From the NCBI RefSeq assembly GCF_900110995.1, contig NZ_FOJF01000001.1, positions 575,199 to 639,198 on the forward strand: 64,000 nt of DNA, read 5' to 3'. Below the pieces are notes generated by a model. That model had not been told where the DNA came from. It saw nothing but the letters and a program-made list of their open reading frames with translations, and searched no databases. Every line of letters starts with the position of its first letter. Position 1 is the first letter of the stretch. A program made the translations under genes and the position numbers. Shown here in pieces: positions 27,211 through 36,800 of the stretch. Origin of the DNA: Chitinophaga sp. YR573. GTDB taxonomy: Bacteria > Bacteroidota > Bacteroidia > Chitinophagales > Chitinophagaceae.

Positions 27211-27239
27211 CACGTTAACCGAAATATACCACGTAACCG
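27211..27239. promoter_or_regulatory. Direct repeat between the oxidoreductase and AraC genes
   Basis: CACGTTAACCG (27211-27221) and CACGTAACCG (27230-27239) are near-identical direct repeats starting 19 bases apart, about two helical turns. Direct repeats at this spacing upstream of an AraC-family gene are typical of its own binding site. No footprint evidence is available, so this is a candidate only. Confidence 0.35.
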
Positions 27240-27252
27240 TTAAAACACAACT

Positions 27253-28161
27253 ATGCCATCAATACTGTTACCACAAATGGTAAAGATACCTGAGCAGTAT
27301 CAACGTTATATCTACCCTTTTTCAAAGCCTATGCTGAGGACATCTCCTTCTTTTTCACGTATAGAACAGGTTACCACTATTCCGGGATGCCGCGTTTGCA
27401 GCATTGTTAATATTGCAGAAAAGGAAACGGAGATCAGTCATTATCACAAAAACAAGTCCATTACCTTACAGGTTACACTACAGGGAAGGATCAGTACAGG
27501 AACAAGTACCCTGGATAAAGGAGGGTATAACCTGATCAGGATCAATGCAGGACATCATAAACTATTGCTGGCCCCCGGTGTTAATGAGTTTATGCAGTTC
27601 GATATTTCTCCTGCCCTGTTACAGGAGTTGTTACCGGATTCTCCTTTTATTCATAAAAAAGGAAATGATCATCCGGCTGGTGTGTCTAACAGGAAGTTAA
27701 TGAAGCTGATTGCCCAGATAAGGCAAACGCCGGTAACCGATGGTATTCAGCAATTAAAGTTATATACACAGATTACAGAACTGATCATAACTGCCATCAT
27801 CCCTTTACAAACGTCCCCTAAAAATATGATTATGAACAATCCCCATCATGAATTGATTACTAACATCCAAACCTATATCAACGATAATCTGCATAAGCCT
27901 ATTTCTCTTTCCCAACTGGCGGGCATTTATTATATCAGTGAATCCAAGTTGAAACAGGACTTTAAAAAGTATCTTAATTCTTCAGTACAGGCTTATTTAC
28001 AGGAACAAAGGATGCAAAAGGCATTAAAAATGTTACAACACTCAGATAATGATATTACTATGATCGCAACAGAGGTCGGCTATACGAATGTATCCAGTTT
28101 TAACCGGGAATTCCGGAAGCATTATGCCTGTTCTCCTAAGGAAGTAAGGATAGGATCGTGA
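27253..28161 (+). CDS. AraC-family transcriptional regulator
   Basis: A 302-residue regulator. The C-terminal 100 residues hold two helix-turn-helix motifs (ISLSQLAGIYYISESKLKQDFKKYLNSSVQAYLQEQRMQKAL and ITMIATEVGYTNVSSFNREFRKHYACSPKEVR), the classic AraC/XylS arrangement. The N-terminal part (about 30-190) has a cupin-like sensing region (GGYNLIRINAGHHKLLLAPGVNEFMQFDIS). It is divergent from the Gfo/Idh/MocA operon and probably activates it in response to an unidentified ligand. Confidence 0.88.
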   Translation: MPSILLPQMVKIPEQYQRYIYPFSKPMLRTSPSFSRIEQVTTIPGCRVCSIVNIAEKETEISHYHKNKSITLQVTLQGRISTGTSTLDKGGYNLIRINAGHHKLLLAPGVNEFMQFDISPALLQELLPDSPFIHKKGNDHPAGVSNRKLMKLIAQIRQTPVTDGIQQLKLYTQITELIITAIIPLQTSPKNMIMNNPHHELITNIQTYINDNLHKPISLSQLAGIYYISESKLKQDFKKYLNSSVQAYLQEQRMQKALKMLQHSDNDITMIATEVGYTNVSSFNREFRKHYACSPKEVRIGS

Positions 28162-28345
28162 ATCGAACTACTTACTTTTTATCGTATATATACTCAGTAC
28201 TCCTTATTGTTTCAACAAATTTATTTTTGTTTGTCAGCATAAAAAAATCTTGCTAAAATAAACATTTGTAATACTTTAGCACTCTGTATCGCTAAGGAGT
28301 CCTCACTATATTTACAAATCGTTAACAACTTATTATTTAAGTTAA

Positions 28346-28378
28346 TTTGTTAAAAACATAATGTCTTTAGTAGTTTTG
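28346..28378 (+). promoter_or_regulatory. Bacteroidota-type promoter for the sigma-factor gene
   Basis: TTTG at 28346-28349 and TAGTTTTG at 28371-28378, separated by 21 bases, match the Bacteroidota housekeeping consensus TTTG / TAnnTTTG. The start codon lies 78 bases downstream. The rest of the 295-bp gap between the AraC gene and the sigma gene holds nothing I recognise. Confidence 0.55.
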
Positions 28379-28456
28379 CCCCGTCTTAACAATAATATAA
28401 ATTGATTTTAGAGGGTAGAACAGCATTAAACCGTAAATCGTAAAGGGGGTATTATA

Positions 28457-29005
28457 ATGCGTCGTCATGCGAATACGAACGATCCGCAGGAAGGGTATCG
28501 GCCTGCAGATGATGAAGTTACGTACGAAAACATATTCAGGCAGTATGCAAAGGTCTTATGGGCCGAAGCATTCCGTCATTTGCAGGATCAGCAGGAAGCC
28601 AAAGATATAGTACAGGAATTATTGATAGAGATCTGGGAAAAACGCTCATTGAAGAATGTAGAATCAACAATATTGTCCTACCTGTTCCAATCTATTCGTT
28701 ATAAATGCTACCGGTACATTAAAAACAAAAACGCGGAGGAACATAAGGCAGCAGCCTGGTCGTTCTTTCAGGAAGATTGTACAAAAACAGAAAGCAGCTT
28801 AGAGAACAGGGAGTTACAACAGAGTATAGCCGCAGCCATCAAGACATTACCCATACAATCGTCCAATATCTTTACGCAGGTTTTTATTGAAGGTAAAAAA
28901 AGAAAGGAAGTTGCAGCCAACATGGGTATCTCCGTAAATACTGTAAACGTGCATATTTACACTGCCTGTAAAAGATTAAAGGAAAAATTAAAAAAAATAC
29001 AATAA
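28457..29005 (+). CDS. ECF RNA polymerase sigma factor
   Basis: A 182-residue ECF sigma factor of the Bacteroidota sigma-70 group. The sigma-2 region is at about 25-95 (YENIFRQYAKVLWAEAFRHLQDQQEAKDIVQELLIEIWEK) and the sigma-4 HTH at about 130-180 (IFTQVFIEGKKRKEVAANMGISVNTVNVHIYTACKRLKE). It is followed 42 bases later by a FecR-type anti-sigma gene, the usual pair. In this phylum such pairs normally precede SusC/SusD genes, but none follow here, so the regulon target is elsewhere or unknown. Confidence 0.92.
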   Translation: MRRHANTNDPQEGYRPADDEVTYENIFRQYAKVLWAEAFRHLQDQQEAKDIVQELLIEIWEKRSLKNVESTILSYLFQSIRYKCYRYIKNKNAEEHKAAAWSFFQEDCTKTESSLENRELQQSIAAAIKTLPIQSSNIFTQVFIEGKKRKEVAANMGISVNTVNVHIYTACKRLKEKLKKIQ

Positions 29006-29047
29006 TCCACTAAATGGTTTTGATTCTTTTTGTCACTACTTATTGAA

Positions 29048-30157
29048 ATGGATATTCAAAGAGATAGAATCTATCAGCTGTTAATGTTAAAACTTACTGA
29101 TTCAATCACAGAATCTGAAGAGGGATACATTAACTCGTTGATAGAGAGTGAGCCCGAAGTATATGCGTTGTGGAAAGAGATCCAATCGGACTTTGCAACT
29201 GCTCAGGATAAAAGTGCATTACAGAAATTTGATACTGACAATATCATAGCAGAGGTAAAAACAGAAGTCCGCCGGTTGAAAAGAGGAAAACGTGTAGTGA
29301 GAATATTTATAGCAGTAGCAGGCATTGGGATAAGTACGTGTTTATTCCTTATCCTCAAAGACAACAAGGTTGGGAATTTAGCTGTAAAACACGATGTTAC
29401 CAAGCAGATACAACTGCAACTGACAGGTGGAGAACAGATCAGTCTTTCTGAAGGAAACGGTGAGCAACTTGCTGAAAACGGCACGGTTATACTGAAGAGT
29501 ACAAACAATACGTTTGTATATACAGCCAGGAAAGTAACCAATACCACGGCAACGATTGTAGTACCTGCGGGAAAAGACTATCATGTGAAACTGGAAGATG
29601 GTACAAAAGTGCACATGAACAGTGGCAGTAAACTACGGTTTCCTTTTAGCTTTTCCGGAGGAAAAAGGGAGATCACCATTATAGGAGAAGCCTTTATAGA
29701 AGTAGCAGGTAATGCAGCATTACCATTTATTGTACATACGCAGCATACAACGATACAGGTACTGGGCACATCCTTTAATGTAAACAGTTATGATTCAGGG
29801 AAAGTAACGGTGTCGCTGGTACAGGGAGCTGTTAAAGTAAATGAGGTGTTACTTAAACCGGGTTATGCCGCACATGTTAGTAGTAAGGGAACGGATATAT
29901 ATTCCTTTGATGAAGAAAGTGAGCTGGCCTGGCGGAATGATCAATATATATTCAGGCACAGTCAGTTAAAAGAGATTATGCCGGTGCTGGAAAGATGGTA
30001 TGATGTGCAGATAGTATTTGATAGTCCTGCTGTAGCTGATAAAGTAGTTACAGGGCATATTATGAGATCGGACGACATCGCAACAGTACTGGATATGCTA
30101 AAGAAAATCTGCAACACAGATTATTATTATAAAGAGAATACTATACATATCAGATAG
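29048..30157 (+). CDS. FecR-family anti-sigma factor
   Basis: A 369-residue inner-membrane anti-sigma factor. A short cytoplasmic N-terminal region (about 1-80) binds the sigma factor; one membrane helix follows (VVRIFIAVAGIGISTCLFLIL, about 82-102), then a periplasmic FecR domain with IVVPAGKDYHVKLEDGTKVHMNSGSKLRFPFSF, EAFIEVAGN and IQVLGTSFNVNSY. A C-terminal STN-like module (YDVQIVFDS, DDIATVLDMLKKICNTDYYY) completes it. The ATG at 29048 is preferred over an in-frame TTG at 29030. A terminator follows at 30212. Confidence 0.92.
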   Translation: MDIQRDRIYQLLMLKLTDSITESEEGYINSLIESEPEVYALWKEIQSDFATAQDKSALQKFDTDNIIAEVKTEVRRLKRGKRVVRIFIAVAGIGISTCLFLILKDNKVGNLAVKHDVTKQIQLQLTGGEQISLSEGNGEQLAENGTVILKSTNNTFVYTARKVTNTTATIVVPAGKDYHVKLEDGTKVHMNSGSKLRFPFSFSGGKREITIIGEAFIEVAGNAALPFIVHTQHTTIQVLGTSFNVNSYDSGKVTVSLVQGAVKVNEVLLKPGYAAHVSSKGTDIYSFDEESELAWRNDQYIFRHSQLKEIMPVLERWYDVQIVFDSPAVADKVVTGHIMRSDDIATVLDMLKKICNTDYYYKENTIHIR

Positions 30158-30211
30158 CAGCAATGATATAAAGAGATTTAATCTTCGTTTACGAACAATG
30201 CAAAATGAAAT

Positions 30212-30249
30212 ACCGGCGCTTTATTCCTTTAGTGCCGGTTTCTTTTTTT
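30212..30249 (+). terminator. Terminator after the FecR gene
   Basis: A 9-bp stem, ACCGGCGCT (30212-30220) with AGTGCCGGT (30231-30239) including one G-T pair, followed by a T-rich run to 30249. It closes the sigma/FecR unit. Confidence 0.75.
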
Positions 30250-30270
30250 CTACACTGTCCGTATCACTGC

Positions 30271-30459
30271 TTAATAAGCAGGAGGACGTTTCCTTTTATT
30301 AGCATCATCATTCTCCAGCCTTTCATCAAGGTGTTCATCACTCTCTTCCCTATCCATCTCCTTTGCCGGTCTTTCTGTGCCTTCAAATGCACCGCCCGAA
30401 CCAGTATGTACTATCTGCTCCTCCGAAGATTGATTTTCTGCTTTAGTATCGAAAAACAT
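30271..30459 (-). CDS. Small charged hypothetical protein
   Basis: A 62-residue, highly charged, probably disordered protein: an acidic middle (EMDREESDEHLDERLENDD) and a basic end (ANKRKRPPAY). There is no signal peptide or membrane helix. It lies 28 bases downstream of the SGNH hydrolase gene on the same strand, and an AGAGAG stretch precedes its ATG, so it may be the last gene of the sensory operon. Low complexity makes homology hard to judge; I do not recognise a family. Confidence 0.5.
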   Translation of the reverse strand: MFFDTKAENQSSEEQIVHTGSGGAFEGTERPAKEMDREESDEHLDERLENDDANKRKRPPAY

Positions 30460-30486
30460 CTCTCTGTTATTTTATTGGTTTAGGTT

Positions 30487-31275
30487 CTACCTGACTGCCT
30501 TATAAATGGCTTTTCCCCAGAACTCACCCAGCGCAGCAGCTCCCTGCTTGTTGGGATGAAGGTAGAAAACGCCCTGCCAGCCTTCCTCTGCCTGTAAGTC
30601 GGTTTGGAAATGTTTTTTAAAGTACGAAAAAGCCTGTTTATCACCAACAGTTACTTGTCCGGGATAGATTTTTTTCAAGTTGCCAACCAGGGCATCGATC
30701 TGTGGGAAGTAGGTCTGTAGCCTGTCCAGCCCTGCCTGCAGGTAAATGGAGCTGTTATAGGTATTAGGGCTGTACCAGGTAGGGTAATGAAAGATGATCT
30801 TACACCTGGGATAGTCTGTAAGTAATTTACCAGCAATTGCTTCAAGATTCCTGCGGTAATCTTCAGGAGATACGGGAGAGCCATTAGGACCCTGTGTAGC
30901 ACTGTCGTTGGTACCCAGGATAATAGAGAAAACCATCGTGGCCGTTTCATCGGACATAAACTTTCTGGCGGCAGCAGCTACTTTAGCATAATAGGTAGCG
31001 GTAGAAGGCAGGAAATCCACAGAGGTAGCGCCACTAACGCCCTGGTTTGAAATAGTTACCTTACCAATGCCTGACTGCTTTTCCATCCAGGCCCCGGCTA
31101 TTACCGGTGGTGCCTGTGATTCCGGATCACTTAAAGTTGCACCGTGAGTGATACTGTTGCCAATAAAAACGATGTTGACGTTAGTGGCAATTTTCTGGGC
31201 CATCAGTGGGAACTGGCCAATAGAAAGCATAAACAGGAATAAACCTGCCAGTTGTAGTTGTACATAGGTCTTCAT
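30487..31275 (-). CDS. Secreted SGNH/GDSL hydrolase
   Basis: A 262-residue secreted esterase-like protein. The signal peptide is MKTYVQLQLAGLFLFMLSIGQFPLMAQ. The SGNH blocks are visible: block I IVFIGNSITHG (nucleophile serine), block II glycine in NQGVSGATS, block III ILGTNDS, and block V in FYLHPNKQGA with the catalytic histidine. The family removes acyl groups from polysaccharides and other substrates. The gene starts 16 bases after a REC-kinase gene on the same strand, an odd neighbour that suggests a link between sensing and polymer deacylation. Confidence 0.88.
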   Translation of the reverse strand: MKTYVQLQLAGLFLFMLSIGQFPLMAQKIATNVNIVFIGNSITHGATLSDPESQAPPVIAGAWMEKQSGIGKVTISNQGVSGATSVDFLPSTATYYAKVAAAARKFMSDETATMVFSIILGTNDSATQGPNGSPVSPEDYRRNLEAIAGKLLTDYPRCKIIFHYPTWYSPNTYNSSIYLQAGLDRLQTYFPQIDALVGNLKKIYPGQVTVGDKQAFSYFKKHFQTDLQAEEGWQGVFYLHPNKQGAAALGEFWGKAIYKAVR

Positions 31276-31291
31276 ATTCTAGAACGGATTA

Positions 31292-32383
31292 TTACCTTCT
31301 CCACTGGAAGTAGAAACAACTCCCCTTACCTGGTGTTGACTCCACCCACACTTTTCCTCCCTGTGTTTCTACCAGTAACTTCAGAATATTCAGGCCCACC
31401 CCTGTGCCCTTAGCATCTCCATTATCCACTTTTTCGAATAACCGGAAAATGCGCTCATTATCTTTCTCTTCAATACCGGGGCCGTTATCCTTTACGTAAA
31501 AATCATAGAAATCTTCATTTTCATTTGCTCCTATTACTATTTCAGCTCTCTCTTTATCGTTATACTTGATCGCATTTGTTATCAGGTTCTGGAATACCTG
31601 CAGCAGCTTTTGTTTGCTGGTATGGATAGTAGGGAACCCATCTCCTATCAGGATCTCTACATGAGGCGGAGGGAACAGCATCTTCATCAATTCTTTCAGC
31701 AATTCATTTACATCCACATCTTCCTCACGGGGATTGAACTGATGTTCCCGGCTATAATCCAGGATGGCCGTAATCATATCTGCCAGGCGGGAAGTAGCAT
31801 CCACCGCCATATCCGCATATTCCAGCAGGAAGGGCGAATTCTTGATCTCCTCTTCTTCTTTCATCAGTAATAAAAGTCCGGTAATCCCTGAAAGAGGCGA
31901 TTTCAGGTCATGTGCCACTACGTGCATAAAGCGTTCCAGCTGGCCATTCACCTGTTCTTTATCTTTTAATGCCTGTCTTAATTCGCTCTGATAAAAATAC
32001 AATCGTTCAAATACATCTACTTTGGCACGTGTAACATTGATATCCAATGGCTTAGAAAGATAATCCACTCCCCCTTTCTCAAAACCTTTTAATACATAAG
32101 ATTCATCTTTGTTGATCGCTGTTACGAAAATGATAGAGATATCCCTGGTTTTCGGATTGGCCTTTAACAGCCGCGCTACTTCAAAACCGTCCATATCAGG
32201 CATCTGCACATCCAGCATGATCAACCCTATATCCTCATTCTTTAATACCTGCTTTAAAGCCTCATTCCCTGAAGTAGCCTGTATAAAAGCCCTGTTTTCC
32301 GCTATCAGCATATGCTCCAGCGACAGGAGGTTTTCCATTCGGTCATCTACCAGGAGGATGGTAAATTTTTTAGTTATGCTCAT
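31292..32383 (-). CDS. Response-regulator/histidine-kinase fusion (REC-HisKA-HATPase)
   Basis: A 363-residue cytoplasmic protein without membrane helices. The N-terminal receiver (about 8-125) has the acidic pair VDDR and phospho-acceptor D in IMLDVQMPDMDGFE, with FVTAINKDE and YLSKPLD. A short coiled linker leads to a HisKA domain (VVAHDLKSPLSGITGLLLLM) and a HATPase domain with N box (LITNAIKYND), G1 (DNGPGIEEKDNERIF) and G2 (GTGVGLNILK). Such reverse-order fusions relay signals between kinases. It lies in the minus-strand operon with CheB, CheR and the large hybrid kinase. Confidence 0.9.
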   Translation of the reverse strand: MSITKKFTILLVDDRMENLLSLEHMLIAENRAFIQATSGNEALKQVLKNEDIGLIMLDVQMPDMDGFEVARLLKANPKTRDISIIFVTAINKDESYVLKGFEKGGVDYLSKPLDINVTRAKVDVFERLYFYQSELRQALKDKEQVNGQLERFMHVVAHDLKSPLSGITGLLLLMKEEEEIKNSPFLLEYADMAVDATSRLADMITAILDYSREHQFNPREEDVDVNELLKELMKMLFPPPHVEILIGDGFPTIHTSKQKLLQVFQNLITNAIKYNDKERAEIVIGANENEDFYDFYVKDNGPGIEEKDNERIFRLFEKVDNGDAKGTGVGLNILKLLVETQGGKVWVESTPGKGSCFYFQWRR

Positions 32384-32424
32384 CTTAATGGCTCATTAAT
32401 TAATACTTACGATATAAATTCGAC

Positions 32425-32985
32425 TTACGTTTCAAAAATTATAAATTTTATTATTTCTTCAATCGTTAAAACTTTTACATCTCTGCACAGGTCTATAGCA
32501 GACTGTGGCATTACCTCAAATGCAGCCGTATGAGGGTCCTGCACGATGCCGGTGCCTCCGGCAGCTATCACTTCACACAACCCCTCTGCACCGTCTTTAT
32601 TGGCGCCACTGAGCAGGATGCACAACGCCCGGTTACCATACACATCTGCTACACTGCTGAATGTCATATCGATAGCAGGACGACTGTAATTGACCAGCTC
32701 TGAATAATCCAGCATGAATGTTTTATCGGCCTCTATCATCAGGTGGTAGTTTTGAGGAGCCAGGTAGAAATGATGATCTTTTACAGGCTCTTTATCTTCC
32801 GGTTCCCTGATATCTTTAGTGGCCGATAATAATCTTCCCATTTCACTTTCTACATTCCTGAGACGATGTAACACTATTACTACAGGCATACTCATATTGT
32901 CAGGAAGGGCATCCAGGAGCCCTGTTAATACAGATAAGCTTCCTGCAGACCCTCCTATTGTAATAATATCGTATGCCCCTTTCAT
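32425..32985 (-). CDS. CheB-type methylesterase domain protein
   Basis: A 186-residue stand-alone CheB catalytic domain lacking the receiver found in classic CheB. Catalytic residues are recognisable: serine in IGGSAGSLSVL, histidine in VIVLHRLRN and aspartate in LLSGANKDGAEGL. In chemotaxis CheB removes methyl groups from receptor glutamates, but no MCP or CheA gene is present here. With the CheR partner overlapping by 4 bases, it more likely acts on the nearby hybrid kinase or other sensory proteins, as in CheB/CheR-kinase systems of other bacteria. Confidence 0.88.
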   Translation of the reverse strand: MKGAYDIITIGGSAGSLSVLTGLLDALPDNMSMPVVIVLHRLRNVESEMGRLLSATKDIREPEDKEPVKDHHFYLAPQNYHLMIEADKTFMLDYSELVNYSRPAIDMTFSSVADVYGNRALCILLSGANKDGAEGLCEVIAAGGTGIVQDPHTAAFEVMPQSAIDLCRDVKVLTIEEIIKFIIFET

Positions 32986-33800
32986 TTACGACGGTATATT
33001 TTTTCCTGACCGTGTACTGTTTCGTATTGCTTATGGATGTCCGCAAACCGCATCGATTCCCTGATACCCATTGCCAGATATCCGCGGGGCGAAAGACTAT
33101 CATGGAATAACTGCAGCACATGATTCTGCAGTTCCCTGTTGAAATATATAAAAACGTTCCTGCAACAGATCAGTTGAAATTCATTAAATACGGTATCTGT
33201 CACCAGGTTGTGCTGAAAGAAATTTATATGTTTTCTCAGCTCCTTTTTAATAAGTACATTATCATACCTGGCAGTATAATAGTTAGAAAAGTCTGCCAGT
33301 CCACCAGATTGTATATAATTATACGTATAATCTTTCATATTATCCAATGGGATAATGCCTGTTGCTGCCCTTTCCAGGTTCATCGGGTTCAGATCACTGG
33401 CGTATAACTTTGTTCTGCTTAACAGTCCGGCTTCCTGTAACAGAATGGCCATCGAAAAAACTTCTTCACCGGTAGAACAGCCTGCATGCCATATTTTTAT
33501 ATTTGGGTATGCCGCCAGTTTAGGCAACACTTCTTCTCTTAGCGTACGGTAGAACCGTGGGTCGCGGAACATTTCAGTTACATTCACTGTAATATACTGC
33601 ACCATACGTGTAAATAGTTCACTGTCATTTACCAGCCGGTGCTTGAGATCAAAGACCGTAGAAATATTAGCCCTGCTCATAAAGCGCAGGATACGACGTT
33701 TCAGTGATGCCTGGACATAACCGGTAAAATCATAACCATATTGAAGCTTTACAATATTAATAATGTCCAGAAAATCTACCGCTGAAATATCTTCCTTCAT
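32982..33800 (-). CDS. CheR-type methyltransferase
   Basis: A 272-residue CheR-like protein. It has an N-terminal helical domain (about 1-80, with YGYDFTGYVQASLKRRILRFM), then the SAM-binding domain IKIWHAGCSTGEEVFSMAILL, LYASDLNPMNLERA and FQLICCRNVFIYFNRELQ. It would transfer methyl groups from SAM to glutamate side chains. It overlaps the CheB gene (ATGA-type overlap) and starts 10 bases after the hybrid kinase gene, placing all three in one transcript. No chemoreceptor is encoded nearby. Confidence 0.9.
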   Translation of the reverse strand: MKEDISAVDFLDIINIVKLQYGYDFTGYVQASLKRRILRFMSRANISTVFDLKHRLVNDSELFTRMVQYITVNVTEMFRDPRFYRTLREEVLPKLAAYPNIKIWHAGCSTGEEVFSMAILLQEAGLLSRTKLYASDLNPMNLERAATGIIPLDNMKDYTYNYIQSGGLADFSNYYTARYDNVLIKKELRKHINFFQHNLVTDTVFNEFQLICCRNVFIYFNRELQNHVLQLFHDSLSPRGYLAMGIRESMRFADIHKQYETVHGQEKIYRRK

Positions 33801-33809
33801 AATTGCTTG

Positions 33810-36800
33810 TTATACCATCCACACACGCATCAGGGAAAGCAGTTTACTACTGTCTATTGGTTTTGCAATATAATCTGATGCCCCTGCGGCAATACATTTT
33901 TCACGATCTCCTGCCATAGCTTTTGCTGTTAAAGCAATGACCGGCAACTCACGAAAACGGCTGTTCATACGTATTTGCCGCATGGCCTCATAACCATCCA
34001 TTTCCGGCATCATAATATCCATCAGTACAATACTTACATCCGGGTTTTCATCCAGTCTTGCCAGCGCTTCTTTCCCGTCAGCAGCTGTTACCACATCCAT
34101 GCCATGTTCTGCCAGCAATGCGCTTAATGAAAATACATTCCTCATATCATCATCTGCCAGCAACACTTTCCTTCCGTCCAGTTTCTTTTCTGTTAAAGAG
34201 TAGTTTTCAGATTTGAATGAAGTGTTTGTTTCTTTCAGTTTATAGAGGAACAATTCCAGTTCATCCATCAGCCTGTCTGTAGAGAAAGTTGAATTACGCA
34301 CAATGGCGGCCGCATCTCTTTTCAACAGTAATTCATCTGCTTCTGAAATATCATGGTCCAGGTATACGATGATAGGTTTGCTTTTATCTACCAGGTGTCT
34401 CAGACGGCCCAGCCTCACAATACCCGCTCTCATATCTGTGCTTACATCTAAAATGATACCATCATAATTTTTCTCTTTCAGTTCTGTTTCGGCTTCTTCA
34501 ATGGTAGTAACGCGATGGTATTGTGTCTGCATCTGTCTTTCATCACTGAGTGACTGTAAAGAAGGGTGATGCAACAGTACCCCATCAGATACTACCAGTA
34601 CTTTTTTAAACATGGCCTGTAACTGCTGACTGATACCTGAGAATACAGATTCCAGGTCTGCCATCTGCAAAGGCTTTTGTGTATAACCCTGTATCTTGTC
34701 CCTTACCTGTAATGAGATACCGCCGGCAGAAATCACATGTACGAGGATCTGTTTAAGCTCGTCGTTATTCTTTAATATCTTGAGAATGCTCATCCCATCT
34801 ATCAGCGGCAGATTCATGTCCAGCAGGATAGCAGCGGGCAGGTATTTACGGGCAAAAAACAGACCGTCGTTACCATTTAATGCCACAATGGTTTTATATC
34901 CTTTCTCGCGGGCAAAGTCCCTTAAAATAGCGGCAAAGTTGATATCATCTTCTATGATGAGGATCAGCTTATCCTGTTTGGAAAACTGGTCACGATCGTC
35001 TTCCACCTTCTGATCTGTATCAGAGAATTGCTCCGGAATAATGGGTTCGGTGATTGTTTCTCTGGAAGGTGTTAGCGGTATACCTGTATGCATCACTATG
35101 GTGAATGTACTACCCTCTCCTTCGCTGCTTTCCAGCCGGATTTCCCCTCCCAGTCTTTTCATCAGTTCTTTACTGATAGACAGCCCAAGGCCGGTGCCGC
35201 CGTACTTGCGGTTGGTAGAACCATCTGCCTGCCGGAATGCCTCAAAGATGAGTTGTTTCTTATCCGAAGCGATACCGGTGCCGGTATCTGATACGGAAAT
35301 ATGCAGACCGTCCGCTTTTACTTCCCAGTGCAGTTTGATGGTCCCTTCCCTGGGTGTGAATTTGAATGCATTGGATAAGAGATTGCGAATCACCTGTTCC
35401 AGTCGTTGCCTGTCTGTAGGAATAGTTTCAGGTACACCTTTTGCGATCGACGTAATAAATTGTATTCTCTTTTCTTCGGCTACTACATGGAAGAGTTGTT
35501 CCAGATCCATCACGATCGACTTTACCGGTACTTCTTCAATATTCATCTCTACCTTACCCGCTTCTATCTTGGACAGGTCCAGGATATCATTGATCAGTTT
35601 GAGTAAATCTGAGCCGGATTTATGAATAACACCGGCATACTCTATTTGTTTATTGGTGAGGTTATAGTCTTTATTTTCTTCCAGCAGCTTGGCCAGGATC
35701 AATACACTGTTGAGTGGTGTACGTAATTCGTGAGACATGTTTGCCAGGAACTCTGACTTGTACTTACTGCTCTGCTCCAGCTCTTCCGCTTTCATGGAGA
35801 GCTGTTCACGGGTAAGTTCCAGTGCCGTGTTCTGTACTTTCATCTCATCATTTACCTGTCTCATTTCTTCTTCCTGTACCCTTAGCTCTTCTTCTGAAGC
35901 CTGTAATATTTCGGATTGACGGGTCAGTTCTTCGTTTGACTGCCGCAATTCTTCCTGCTGTGTTTCCAGCGTTTCCTTTTGTTCCTGCACCCGTTCCAGC
36001 AGGTCCATGATCCTGGTCCTGGCAGCGGCGGCTGTCAGCGCAACAGCGATCGCCGTAGATGTATTCCCTAATAGCTCCACCATCCCGGCAGGCGCTTCTC
36101 CAAATACGGCCAGCTCTATTACCCCTGTCAGTTCATTTTCCAGCCACAGGGGGATACAGATAATGGTACCTGGTAATGTATTGCCGGTAGCTGTTTCTAT
36201 ATGCCAGTAGGTAGTGGGTACATTTTTTATGATGCTCAGTTCTTTTTTTGTAGCTGCCTGACCTGTTATGCCTTCCCGTAAAGCATACTGCTGTTTTACC
36301 GAGTTTGGCAATGCAACACCGGCAGACAACCTTAACAGGTTCGTACCTTTATCAAAATTGTAAAAGGCAGCAGCAGGAATTTCCAGGTATCCTACCAGTG
36401 CGTGCAAACACCTTGCAGCCAGCAGATTGATGTCATGTTCTCCCTGCAAACTCTCATTAACCCTGCTTGCTCCTGTCAGTAACCAGTTATTCCTGTTGGC
36501 TGTATCATTGAGATTAACAACTTCATCGAACTTATCAGCTAATTCCTTTTGTGCTTTTACCCTGTTTCTGGCTTCCTGAAAAGACACGATCATCAGGGTA
36601 ATGGCTATCAGCAAAATTAATACAGTGTTTGCAACGATTGCTGTAACGGCATGTTCTACATAAGTATCATTGTTTTGATTCCGGTTTACCAGCAGCGTCC
36701 GCTCTTCCGCAATAACGGTTGTAAGGCTGATATGCACAGAATCAAGGAATTTCCTTTCCGTGAGTGTTATATCCAATGCATGATTAAACAGGTAACTGGT

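Noticed and set aside
30158..30486. SusC/SusD genes after the sigma/FecR pair
   Set aside because: The region holds only a terminator and one small frame on the other strand; no TonB-dependent receptor is present in the window.
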